This document shows, in pieces, positions 1 through 8,108 of a stretch of DNA of 34,704 nt (positions within the stretch are counted from its first letter, which is position 1; each line of letters begins with the position of its first letter). The position numbers and the translations under genes are program-made. Below the pieces are notes generated by a model. That model searched no databases and had not been told where the DNA came from. It was given only the letters and a program-made list of their open reading frames with translations. The stretch comes from a bacterium. GTDB taxonomy: Bacteria; Armatimonadota; Chthonomonadetes; Chthonomonadales; CAJBBX01. The stretch spans positions 1 to 34,704 of the forward strand of contig VFKD01000707.1 of assembly GCA_009885735.1 (NCBI GenBank), read 5' to 3'.

Positions 1-1489
1 CGATTGCAGGCCGGCTTCGGTAGTTTGTCCGAAGCAGGATGCGGCTGCCCGAAGGATAGTCTCGCTCGAACTCAGAGACATTCGCCGGCGAGGCGCCCCG
101 AAACCGGTAGATTGCCTGCGCGGCATCGCCCACGACCCAGAGGCCCGATCCATCTCCAGACAGGGCTTTGAGCATTCGAGCGCTTGCGCGATTGATGTCT
201 TGATATTCATCCACTAGGATGTGAGGCCACTCGGCCTGAACTCTGCATGCCACATCCGGCACGGTCTCCAGCATCTCCGCCGTTCGCATGATGAGGTCGG
301 CGAGCTCCAGCGAGCCTGTGTCTCGCAGCAAGTTATCCCACTCCCCATAGAACCGCGCGAGTTCCACTGCCTTTGGGTCTGAGGTTACCTCGTCGGTCAT
401 GGAGGCCGCGGCCAGAGCCATGAATTCGCCGGGACCAATCATCTCGTCCTTCGCGGCCGAGACTGCGCCGAGCAGGTCCGCGAGCCCGAGCGCCGGATTG
501 TGAGGATGAAGGTAGGCATCCAGAGAGAATCGGTCGAGGTGGTCCAGAATCATCTCGATAGAGAGTGCGCGGTCGAGCAGCCTTGGGCGCAGCGGGAGAC
601 CAATTGAGCTCCCGAAACGGCGGAGCAAGTCAAGTCCAAAGGCGTGAAATGTGCCCGTCCAAATGCGGTTTGCCTCTCTTGGTGCAAGAACCGCAAGCCT
701 GTCGCGCAGTTCGTTCGCCGCCTTGTTCGAGTACGTGAGCGCCAATATTCTCTCGGGAGGCGTCCCTGCTTTGATCAGCACGCCAATTCGTGCAATCAGC
801 GTCCGCGTTTTGCCGGTTCCAGGGCCTGCCTCCACCAGCAGGGGTCCCTTCTTGAAGCGAGCGGCGGCGTCTTGATCCTCATCCAAGCTCGCGGCTTCCA
901 GCGGCAACTTGGGAGGCTTTGCAGCCTGCACAGCATCGTCGACGGCGTTCGATGCGCCCAACGCCTCGGTGAGCTGGGAGAGGACGACGGACTCCGATAC
1001 GCCAAGCCGAGACGCAATCTCACCGCAGCCAAGCCCGTCGCACAGCATCTTGCCCACGATACCCAGAGGCGCAAGTAACTCCGCAGCGAATCCATTAGCC
1101 TCTCCTTCCCGGCGTTGGGCGGGGCTGTAGCCCACTATGCGCTCGACGGCCTCGTGGCCGTCGTTGTAGAGGCGAGCAGTAGTCGGACTCGCCTCGTCAT
1201 CTGAGTGAAGGTGCAAGTGCGCCAGCTCATGCGCCAGGAGATAGGCCCGCGTGGCCGCGGGCATGTCGCTTCGTCGGAAGACGGAGCGCGTCGCCCTATC
1301 GAGCACCCCGTCGGCGCCGGCCAGAAGAGGGTCACGCCTGTCGAGCGCGAATTCAGAGATGTCGCTTAGCCGAAGCCCGGCAGCAGCGACGTCTGCCGCC
1401 ATTGGCAGGTCTGGGTCCGTCGCGAGCGTCGCGAGTGCGCGCATTCGAAGCGACCGTGCCGCGCGCCGGACCTCCGGGGCATTTGGCAC
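1..1489 (-). CDS. ImmA/IrrE metallopeptidase fused to UvrD/Rep-type helicase (3' end off window)
   Basis: The gene reads leftward off the window edge, so only about 496 N-terminal residues are visible. Residues about 1-150 look like an ImmA/IrrE zinc peptidase: the HELAH zinc motif is at 87-91 and the downstream signature REGEANGFAAELLAP has its EAN at 130-132. A short HTH-like stretch follows (about 165-190). From about 205 it is a superfamily 1 helicase: Q-motif-like DEDQ, Walker A GPGTGKT at 222-228, DEYQD (motif II) at 427-431, GDAAQAIYRFRGA at 454-466, then LRTNYRS. I chose the GTG at 1489 because GAGGAAG (1494-1500) is well placed and it directly follows the upstream stop codon. IrrE proteases cleave XRE-type repressors in Deinococcus, and UvrD enzymes unwind DNA in repair; combining both in one chain suggests a DNA-damage or invader response. 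The C-terminal helicase motifs lie outside the window. The domain calls are secure; the role is inferred. Confidence 0.9.
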   Translation of the reverse strand, partial: MPNAPEVRRAARSLRMRALATLATDPDLPMAADVAAAGLRLSDISEFALDRRDPLLAGADGVLDRATRSVFRRSDMPAATRAYLLAHELAHLHLHSDDEASPTTARLYNDGHEAVERIVGYSPAQRREGEANGFAAELLAPLGIVGKMLCDGLGCGEIASRLGVSESVVLSQLTEALGASNAVDDAVQAAKPPKLPLEAASLDEDQDAAARFKKGPLLVEAGPGTGKTRTLIARIGVLIKAGTPPERILALTYSNKAANELRDRLAVLAPREANRIWTGTFHAFGLDLLRRFGSSIGLPLRPRLLDRALSIEMILDHLDRFSLDAYLHPHNPALGLADLLGAVSAAKDEMIGPGEFMALAAASMTDEVTSDPKAVELARFYGEWDNLLRDTGSLELADLIMRTAEMLETVPDVACRVQAEWPHILVDEYQDINRASARMLKALSGDGSGLWVVGDAAQAIYRFRGASPANVSEFERDYPSGSRILLRTNYRSRPAI

Positions 1490-1490
1490 G

Positions 1491-2153
1491 TTACTTCCTC
1501 TCCAGAGTATCCGAGCCTGTGCAGGCAATCAGCCAGAACTCCCGCTGCTCCAAGGTAAGGTGCTCAGCCATTCGAATACTGTCCGCAAATGAGGCTTGCT
1601 CCGGAACCTGGGGCGCACTCCGCGCTTTGAAGTCCGCTGACAAGACAAGCGTGGGCGGAAGGGCTAGATAGTCCGAGATACTCTGAACCGTAGACTTGAC
1701 CGCACTGGCTAGGCGTTCGATCAGCAATGCAGGAATCGTGGACGCCAAGAACAGCCGTTGGCTCAGCTTTGCAATCTCCGGCAGTCCGAGATTCAGCCTA
1801 GATGCCAGATCCGAAGCGCTGAGGCCGGCATGGTGGGCCATGCCCAGAAGGTCCGCGTGAAACGGCGACGCGCTCTCGGCAACCATCATATGTCCAGACT
1901 TCGGCTCCGCATAGGCAAGCTGAGCCGCAGCCTGTTTCCGGTAGTGGTTTCCTGCATACTGCAGGTACCGCTTGGTGTCCGCGTCTTCCGCAAACTCTTC
2001 TTGCGCCGGCCCGTTTACCACCAGGCTTAGCGCCGCGTCCCGCAGTTCAGCGGCGAACTGCGGGTATCTCGCAGACCATTCGGCCACCGAGTCGCGAGTT
2101 GGGCTCGGGTACGAGTCCTGAAATGCTGCAAGTACTCTATTTAGATCGTCCAT
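1491..2153 (-). CDS. HTH-like putative regulator in the IrrE-UvrD operon
   Basis: This 220-residue protein sits between the sigma-like gene (9 nt upstream) and the IrrE-UvrD gene, whose GTG follows its stop by one base. The N-terminus has a W-x3-YP pattern (EWSARYPQFAAEL, residues 25-37) followed by a helical stretch. Residues about 106-133 (start AHHAGLSASDLASRLNLG) read like an XRE-type helix-turn-helix, followed by more helices. The start ATG has an AGAGGA ribosome site overlapping the upstream stop. IrrE/ImmA proteases usually act on an XRE-type repressor encoded next door (DdrO, ImmR), so this is a reasonable candidate substrate. It could instead act as an anti-sigma-like partner of the upstream gene. 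The HTH assignment is by eye. Confidence 0.7.
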   Translation of the reverse strand: MDDLNRVLAAFQDSYPSPTRDSVAEWSARYPQFAAELRDAALSLVVNGPAQEEFAEDADTKRYLQYAGNHYRKQAAAQLAYAEPKSGHMMVAESASPFHADLLGMAHHAGLSASDLASRLNLGLPEIAKLSQRLFLASTIPALLIERLASAVKSTVQSISDYLALPPTLVLSADFKARSAPQVPEQASFADSIRMAEHLTLEQREFWLIACTGSDTLERK

Positions 2154-2162
2154 GATAATCCT

Positions 2163-2915
2163 CTATTCCAGGCTGCTGCAGGTTCTCTGCAGGTAGGCAA
2201 CGGCTGTACTCAAATAGTTGCGAACGGTTCTATCCGTTACGCCCATCTTGTGGGCAATCTCGGTGTGAGTGAGCCCAAACAGGTTCACTCCAACAAATGC
2301 CATTCTCGCCGCTGCGGGCATGCCGGCGAGCGCCTGCCTTATGGTCAGGCTGTCCAGAATCGCCGCGGACTCGCTGGGTGCGTTGCCGGCGCCCGCCAGG
2401 TCGTCAACTCGCTCCAGAGGAATCGACCGGCGCCGCTCCGCCGCTGCGTGCTGCATAACCGAGTGGACGAGCCTATCCAGCGCGAAGAAGAATCGAACCT
2501 CCCAGAACGACTGCTTCTCGCCCGTATCTTGCCAGACTTCAATACAGCGCACGACAATCTCCTGCTCCATCTCTTGCAGCGCGTCCGCGCCCATCCAAGA
2601 CACGGGCTGGAGCAGCTTGCGGATGCGCCCTGTACTCCGCAGGATGAGCTGCTTACAGTAGCGCTTCTCCTGATTCTTGTCATCCGACCAGACACACTCG
2701 CGCAGCAAATAGACCAGGCTTTCCATGCGCGGAGTGCCGGACATTCGGAAGTCCGTGCTCTTAATTGCTTCCGCTAGCGCCGCCGGCGCAAGTGCCAAAA
2801 GACGCACGATGTCCGCCTCCACTTCGGCTTCACGAGCGTAGTCTGCTCGTGCAATCGGCCGCAGGAACTCCGTGCCGCCGCCGCTCACCGCCCGACGCCT
2901 TGCTCGCTCACCCAT
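2163..2915 (-). CDS. Sigma-70-like factor (ECF-type region 2/4) heading the IrrE-UvrD operon
   Basis: This 250-residue protein ends in a typical sigma region 4 helix-turn-helix (LFGLTHTEIAHKMGVTDRTV, about 212-235). The middle resembles a divergent region 2 (about 120-165, including FFFALDRLVHSVMQHAAAERRRSIPLE). The N-terminal ~90 residues are longer than in standard ECF factors and unrecognised. It is the first gene of a tight three-gene minus-strand operon. No classic zinc-finger anti-sigma gene is adjacent; the 220-residue HTH-like protein takes that place. It may direct transcription of its own operon or damage genes. I saw no clear promoter in the 2916-3138 spacer, which it shares with a divergent small gene. 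Confidence 0.75.
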   Translation of the reverse strand: MGERARRRAVSGGGTEFLRPIARADYAREAEVEADIVRLLALAPAALAEAIKSTDFRMSGTPRMESLVYLLRECVWSDDKNQEKRYCKQLILRSTGRIRKLLQPVSWMGADALQEMEQEIVVRCIEVWQDTGEKQSFWEVRFFFALDRLVHSVMQHAAAERRRSIPLERVDDLAGAGNAPSESAAILDSLTIRQALAGMPAAARMAFVGVNLFGLTHTEIAHKMGVTDRTVRNYLSTAVAYLQRTCSSLE

Positions 2916-3138
2916 ACACTCTTTTCTGCGCCGCGAATCCGGAAACAGTTCTCAAAAATGGTTTGCCGGAGGCACACCAAGCGGTGGTGCAGCAAAATGT
3001 TTTGACAAAGGCCTGCATCTGCTTTCCGCATTTGCGTCTCTCCAACGAGTATGAGACTTGAATACATCGCCATTACGCCGCCGAGCCGCGTTTGCCCTCT
3101 TCGGCGCTCTACAGAGTATGGCACTTGGGGAAATTGAA

Positions 3139-3426
3139 ATGCATGACGTACACGAGGCTGTCACGTTCGCCGGCATGATGGATGAGTTTGATCAGGATCT
3201 GGCCGATATCGAGTGCCTGCTGGATAGAGGGGAGACTGGAGCCGCCTGCCGAGCCTTCGGCCGAGTCGCTGCGTGGTATGGCGAGTGGGAGCCGCTGGTT
3301 GATGCCTACAGCGTGAAGGGCGCACTGCGCGACAGAATGGACCGGCTGCAGGCTAAGCTTCCGCTGCGAGTTCGGGCAGGCCGCAAGCCTATTACAAGGG
3401 TCGCGGCTGAGCGTGCTGCAGCGTAG
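3139..3426 (+). CDS. Small protein of unknown function, divergent from the IrrE-UvrD operon
   Basis: A 95-residue acidic-then-basic protein begins MHDVHEAVTFAGMMDEFDQD. I prefer the ATG at 3139 because GGGGAA (3127-3132) lies six bases upstream. In-frame upstream starts exist (ATG 3118, TTG 3058) but have weaker sites. Residues 10-60 look helical, with a WYGEW patch near 56-60, and the C-terminal ~20 residues are rich in Arg and Ala. Third positions are G/C-rich as in neighbouring genes, which supports real coding. I do not recognise a family. Its head-to-head position with the sigma operon makes it a possible accessory component. Confidence 0.55.
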   Translation: MHDVHEAVTFAGMMDEFDQDLADIECLLDRGETGAACRAFGRVAAWYGEWEPLVDAYSVKGALRDRMDRLQAKLPLRVRAGRKPITRVAAERAAA

Positions 3427-3467
3427 GGACGCACCTTGCCGCCTCCTGGCGATACGATTGGACCGGC

Positions 3468-4496
3468 CTACCGGCTGCCAAGTGTCTCACTGAAGAACCT
3501 CTTGCAGTTCACCACTAGGGCAGTCGGCGGCAGCACGTGCCCGGAATTGAACCATACGAGCTGCTTCGGCTCTCTCGCTGCATTATGGAGCGCAAGCGTG
3601 GCCGCGCGGGGAATGAGTTCGTCCTTCGTTGCGGCCAAGATAAGGAGTTTGCGCGGGGCAAAGCCACCTACGAAGTGGATTGGATCGCAGAGTTCAGCGT
3701 TGGTTTCGAGCGTCGCGCCAGTTACTGTATTGTACATGGTGGCCTGCCGTGCGAAGCGAAGCACGCCTAGCGGCGGGAAGATCACCTCGGCCATTGCTGC
3801 ATAGCGAAGCGCCGCCATGCCTCGGGCGTACTCCACGAAGCCTGCGCCGGGAATAGCGAGGCAAGCGGAGCGGATGCGAGGTTCGACCCCGATGAACGTG
3901 CCGCCCACCATACCGCCCTGGCTGAAGCCGAGGAAGCCGATTCGATCAGGGTCGATATCAGGCCGCGACGTCAGATAGTCCACGGCCCGCCGGAGGTCCA
4001 CCACGGTCTGGATCCACGCATCGCGGTTTGCGTTTAGTTGGATGAAGTGGAAATCGCCGTCGCCGCCGGGCGTTGAGCGCTCTCCGTGATACTGGGCGTC
4101 GATTGAGAGAGATGCATATCCCAGGGTTGCCATCAGGTCTGCGGCAATGCGCACGTAGTCCGAGTCCTTGTGGCCGCCCGATCCTGCAAGGAGGATGACG
4201 GCAGGCGCCTTGGCCTGCCTCTTTGTCGGCAGCGAGAAGATTGCCGGCACTCTAGCATCGTGAATGCTTGAGTACTCCACGCGCCACCGAGCCCGAAGCG
4301 CTGTCTGAGTTACAAGCTTGTCAGGCATCCGCTTCTCTGTGGTTCGCAGCGGCAGGGTCGCATCGTATTGATAGGGCGCAAAGCGAAGCTGCCGGACTAG
4401 ACTTGCTGAGTCGACCTCGACTGCGTGGGCGCCGGCACACAAGAGTGCAGCCGCGAAGATGCACTGGACGTTTGTTGAACTAGGACCTCGCGTCAA
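3468..4496 (-). CDS. Secreted alpha/beta hydrolase (dienelactone hydrolase/acetylxylan-esterase-like)
   Basis: A 342-residue serine hydrolase with an N-terminal export signal: a hydrophobic stretch CIFAAALLCAGAHA at residues 12-25. The catalytic triad is readable: Ser192 in GFSQGG, Asp292 in ATKDEL and His320 in NSGHV. The oxyanion region LLAGSGGHKDSD is at 102-113. Such enzymes hydrolyse ester bonds of small molecules or acetylated sugars; the substrate cannot be told here. The start is a TTG that overlaps the stop of the upstream aldo/keto reductase (TTGA), so the two are co-transcribed. The gene ends about 40 bp from the convergent small gene at 3139-3426. Confidence 0.85.
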   Translation of the reverse strand: MTRGPSSTNVQCIFAAALLCAGAHAVEVDSASLVRQLRFAPYQYDATLPLRTTEKRMPDKLVTQTALRARWRVEYSSIHDARVPAIFSLPTKRQAKAPAVILLAGSGGHKDSDYVRIAADLMATLGYASLSIDAQYHGERSTPGGDGDFHFIQLNANRDAWIQTVVDLRRAVDYLTSRPDIDPDRIGFLGFSQGGMVGGTFIGVEPRIRSACLAIPGAGFVEYARGMAALRYAAMAEVIFPPLGVLRFARQATMYNTVTGATLETNAELCDPIHFVGGFAPRKLLILAATKDELIPRAATLALHNAAREPKQLVWFNSGHVLPPTALVVNCKRFFSETLGSR

Positions 4497-5395
4497 CGTC
4501 CCACGAACCGGGCCTGCTCGAGCATGTCGGCGTCGATCGGCGTCGACAGCAGGTCAATGCACTCTTTGACGTGCGATGCATGTTTTGAGCCCACAAGTAT
4601 TGAGGATACGCCCGGCGTGCTCACCACATGATGCAGTGCGAGCGCGTGCAGGAGGCGACCGTCACCCTTTGTCAACTCAAGGAGCTTGATAACCTTCTCC
4701 GGTCGCTTCTCCTCGGGCTCGGCGCATGCCTTTGGAGTGAGCCACCCCGCCCCGAGACCGCTTCGGATGAGCACGCCCACTCCCGAGTTGGCTGCCCGAG
4801 CAATCGAATCCGATGCGCCCTGGTCGAGCAGGCTGAATGCGACTTGCACCACGTCGAAGTCGCCGCTCGTGACGCATCGGTCTATCAGGTGCCTTGGAGG
4901 CGATGCGCCAAGGAAGCGCACCTTGCCGCTCTGCTGCGCGTCACGCATGGCGCGAACGGTCTCACCGGAGTCCAGGACGCTCTCCGGGTCTGGTCCAAAG
5001 TGAATTTGAATCAGGTCGAGATGATCGGTACACAGAAGGCGAAGGCTGAGATCGATTGAGTCGCTCACTGCCTGGTACGCGAAGTCATAGTACGTGTTGG
5101 GTTCGCTGCTGTGCTCGCCGCATTTGCTGGCGAGCACATATTCGGACCGTCGGCCCGCTGCGAACTTCCCAATACGCTCTTCGCTGCGGTGGTAGGCTCT
5201 GGCTGTGTCGATAAGGTTGACGCCTAGGTCGAGGACCTCGTTGAGGGTCGCTCCGGTCTGGCCCTCGTCAGGTCTGCTGCGGGCGTTGTCGTCGCCCAGT
5301 CCCCAGTCCCTGCCAATCTCCAGCGCGCCAAAGCCGATAGTGCTTACCCGAAGGTTGGTTCGCCCAAGCAGGGCGCTCGGAAGTGTCGTGACCAT
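4493..5395 (-). CDS. Aldo/keto reductase
   Basis: This 300-residue protein has the full aldo/keto reductase catalytic tetrad: Asp63 (NLIDTARAY), Tyr68, Lys91 (VLASKCG) and His132 (LDLIQIHFG). The C-terminal ILVGSKHASHV matches the NADPH-phosphate binding region of the family. It should reduce aldehydes or ketones with NADPH in the cytoplasm; the substrate is unknown. It starts at ATG 5395 and overlaps the following hydrolase gene by four bases, forming a two-gene minus operon. It is divergent from the GH65-like gene across a 100-bp spacer. Sugar-related neighbours suggest a carbohydrate or glycoside context. Confidence 0.92.
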   Translation of the reverse strand: MVTTLPSALLGRTNLRVSTIGFGALEIGRDWGLGDDNARSRPDEGQTGATLNEVLDLGVNLIDTARAYHRSEERIGKFAAGRRSEYVLASKCGEHSSEPNTYYDFAYQAVSDSIDLSLRLLCTDHLDLIQIHFGPDPESVLDSGETVRAMRDAQQSGKVRFLGASPPRHLIDRCVTSGDFDVVQVAFSLLDQGASDSIARAANSGVGVLIRSGLGAGWLTPKACAEPEEKRPEKVIKLLELTKGDGRLLHALALHHVVSTPGVSSILVGSKHASHVKECIDLLSTPIDADMLEQARFVGR

Positions 5396-5495
5396 AGTGT
5401 TGCTCCAGTTCAGTGCAGGGGATTCGCTGTCGGGCTAGAACCTACCGAGGTACGGTCGAATTCCGCCTGAGACAAGGTACCCGACACTTCACCCA

Positions 5496-7595
5496 ATGAG
5501 CTACTTCCCTTCGCTCGACCCGACAACAGATGATACAGTCGTCTCAGCGCTTGTTGGGAACGGCGCCATCTGCACGACTCTGTCGCCCAGTGGATTTCAC
5601 GAAGCCACGCGCAGCGTCGATGTAGTGGCACACCGAACACAGTCCTTCGTGTGGGCCGGCAGACGGATGCACGGGCCGAGGCATCGCCTTACGAACTTCG
5701 GCTCGCTTTCGCGGGTAATCAAGGTCAACGGTCAGGAACAAAAGTGCGAGAGCTGGACCCAGACCATCGTGCCTGAAACCGGCTGCGTGCGGAGCACGTT
5801 GACCCATAGTGGCGTGTCGGAGGTGACAGTCAGCAGAGTCTGCCTGCACCGAAACGTCTTCTTGGCAGAAACGGAGATCACAAACGGGTCTGCCGAAACC
5901 CTCGAACTTGAGTGGACTGTCTGTCTGGACATTTCGTGGGCCAGGCCAGCGGAATGGCAGGAGGAACGCGAGTGCCTCGTTCTTGATTATGAGCTGGAGG
6001 ACCATCTGGGACAGCTGAGGTTCATGTCTGACGGTGACGGTATCCAGGGTGCGCCTGTCCGTTCATCGAGCGCCGTGTGCTTGACCCATGAGGGCTTGCT
6101 CGCTCCGGGAAGCAACTATCGTATACGAATAGCGGTGCAGTTCTCCGACCGCGAGACGTACGACTTTCCAGTCTCCGTGGGCGATGTGGACGACCTGCGG
6201 ACCGAAAGCGACCATGCATGGGGCGATTTCTGGAGCCGAAGCACGCTTAGTACGGGATGTGAGATTGTTGACCAGTTCCGCACTATGTCGCTGTATACCA
6301 TGCGCTGCCAGGCAACCGACTGGTCCATACCTCCCACGCTCTCGGAGACCTATTGGGGCGGCGGCGCCTTTCACGACGAGATGTACCCATTTCTGGGCCT
6401 TCTGTCGGGCGACTACGTGGACCTAGCGGTTCGCATTCCCAGATTTAGGCTCATGACGCTTGGAAGGGCGCTAGTGCGCGGCAAGGGGATTGGCGCGCTC
6501 TACCCGTGGAGCAGCACCGAGACGGGAGAGGAGCGCGATCCGCACGGAAACTGGCTCACCGAGCGGTTTCATCTGGGCCAGTTCTCGGTGTGCATCAAAG
6601 CGTTGTGGGAGTACACCGCGGACCTTGCCACGCTCCGCGAACTCTATCCGGTGGTTCGTGAGATTGGTCGATATTTCGAGAATGCAGTGCTGGAGCGAGA
6701 CGCAAGTGGTACGCTGGGCTGTAGGCCGTGCGTCGACTTCGACGAGTCGGTTGGGCCCGTGCGCAACGGTCCGTTTACCGTCTCGGCAGCCATTTTCAGC
6801 TTGAGATGGGCGGCAGATGCCGCGGAGATTCTTGGCCTGAAGACCGAGCAGCTCGACGAATGGAGGCGCCTAGCCGACGAACTTGCAGGTGTCCAGAAGG
6901 CTGAGACCATTAGAAATCAGGGCTACACCATTCCAGATGGTCGTGCAAATCATATGTCCGTGCTTGGCGTTACGTTTCCGTTCGGTGTCGATGTTGCCTC
7001 GGAGCATGCACTTGCGGCGGCGGCGAGAGTCCATGAGGCATGCAGAACCCCGCGAGGTTGGCGTCCAGGCGACTCAGAGGTCTTCCGAGGCTCGGCATGG
7101 ATGTGGACTGCTGGGCATCTCGCGGCGGTTCACTGCATTCAGAATCGGCCGGATCTGGCCTGGGACGCGATTGTTCGCGGTCCAGAATCGGCAGGGCCGT
7201 TCGTCTCCCCAAACGAACACGTGGACCGAAATGGGGTTGTGCAGGTACCCTGGTTTACAACGGGCTGCGGGGGCTGGCTCTATGCGCTTCACTCCCTCGT
7301 GGTGCGAGTATCCGACGATGCAACCCACCTACTGTCCGGAGTCCCAGAGACACTCCCCAACCTAACCTTCGAGAAACTGAAGGGCGGCAGAGGCGCAACT
7401 CTATCGGGCCGTGTCCTGGACGGTAAACTGGTGTCCTTGAGCGTTGAGTCCGACATCACAGAACCATGGACGTTTCGAATACCAATGCGATTCGTCGCCC
7501 CAGAAGGGCGGGCCTGGCTAGAAGCAACCGCTCACCTAGCCTCGGGGACGCCGATCGATCTGCTCGGGTTCATCAACACCCTTCTGGAGAGTTAA
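5496..7595 (+). CDS. GH65-like (alpha/alpha)6-barrel glycoside hydrolase or phosphorylase
   Basis: A 699-residue protein with the layout of family GH65-like enzymes. There is an N-terminal beta-sandwich (about 1-235), then a linker, then a helical barrel. Barrel signatures include SETYWGGGAFHDEMYPFLG (about 283-301), GALYPWSSTETGEERDPHG (about 331-350) and a later GNA-rich hairpin core with PWFTTGCGGWLYALHS (about 583-598). A small C-terminal beta domain ends the chain. GH65 members are maltose, trehalose or kojibiose phosphorylases and related glucosidases. No signal peptide is visible, so it likely acts in the cytoplasm. The start ATG at 5496 has no strong ribosome site. It leads an operon with the GNAT (3-nt gap) and epimerase genes. 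Confidence 0.75.
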   Translation: MSYFPSLDPTTDDTVVSALVGNGAICTTLSPSGFHEATRSVDVVAHRTQSFVWAGRRMHGPRHRLTNFGSLSRVIKVNGQEQKCESWTQTIVPETGCVRSTLTHSGVSEVTVSRVCLHRNVFLAETEITNGSAETLELEWTVCLDISWARPAEWQEERECLVLDYELEDHLGQLRFMSDGDGIQGAPVRSSSAVCLTHEGLLAPGSNYRIRIAVQFSDRETYDFPVSVGDVDDLRTESDHAWGDFWSRSTLSTGCEIVDQFRTMSLYTMRCQATDWSIPPTLSETYWGGGAFHDEMYPFLGLLSGDYVDLAVRIPRFRLMTLGRALVRGKGIGALYPWSSTETGEERDPHGNWLTERFHLGQFSVCIKALWEYTADLATLRELYPVVREIGRYFENAVLERDASGTLGCRPCVDFDESVGPVRNGPFTVSAAIFSLRWAADAAEILGLKTEQLDEWRRLADELAGVQKAETIRNQGYTIPDGRANHMSVLGVTFPFGVDVASEHALAAAARVHEACRTPRGWRPGDSEVFRGSAWMWTAGHLAAVHCIQNRPDLAWDAIVRGPESAGPFVSPNEHVDRNGVVQVPWFTTGCGGWLYALHSLVVRVSDDATHLLSGVPETLPNLTFEKLKGGRGATLSGRVLDGKLVSLSVESDITEPWTFRIPMRFVAPEGRAWLEATAHLASGTPIDLLGFINTLLES

Positions 7596-7598
7596 CAC

Positions 7599-8108
7599 AT
7601 GCCGGACATGCTGGTTCACCTGTTGGAGCTTCCTCCGCTAGGACCCACACTAGAGAGTTTGAAAGAGGCCGGCATCGTCATTCGGCCTGCCCGACCCTAC
7701 GAGATTAGCCTCATTGCCGACTTCGTGGTTCACAATTTCTCGCAGGGCTGGGCGGATGAGATATCGGTGGGATATGCAAACAAGCCAATCTCGGTGCAAC
7801 TCGCCCTGAAGAACGGCGAGATCATCGGTTTCGGGGCCTACGAGTGTACGCGGCGCGGATTCTTCGGTCCAACAGGAGTATCGGAAGCCCACCGAGGCAT
7901 CGGCGCCGGCAAGGCCCTGCTGCTCTCGTGCCTTTGGGCCATGCGCGAGATGGGGTATGCCTACGGCATCATCGGTGGAGCAGGTCCAGTTGGCTTCTAT
8001 GCGAAGGCGGTCGGCGCGGTTGAGATTCCCAGGAGTGTCCCTGGAATCTATGCCGATCCAATTGCGCGGCTTGTCAGCAACGAACAGACACAGAGGAGCG
8101 AGACCTAG
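7599..8108 (+). CDS. GNAT-family N-acetyltransferase
   Basis: This 169-residue protein shows the GNAT acetyl-CoA-binding motif A region: GVSEAHRGIGAGKALLLSCL (about 92-111, Q/RxxGxG/A-like), then MGYAYGIIGGAGPVGFYAKA. It should transfer an acetyl group from acetyl-CoA to an amine; the acceptor is unknown. It begins three bases after the GH65-like stop and ends directly at the ATG of the epimerase gene, so it is the middle gene of a three-gene operon. The carbohydrate context makes an amino-sugar acceptor possible, but that is only a guess. Confidence 0.82.
   Translation: MPDMLVHLLELPPLGPTLESLKEAGIVIRPARPYEISLIADFVVHNFSQGWADEISVGYANKPISVQLALKNGEIIGFGAYECTRRGFFGPTGVSEAHRGIGAGKALLLSCLWAMREMGYAYGIIGGAGPVGFYAKAVGAVEIPRSVPGIYADPIARLVSNEQTQRSET

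Noticed and set aside
1485-1499. TGGCACG-N4-TTCCT, resembling a sigma-54 promoter
   Set aside because: The -12 GC is missing (TTCC), and it lies inside coding sequence antisense to the operon.
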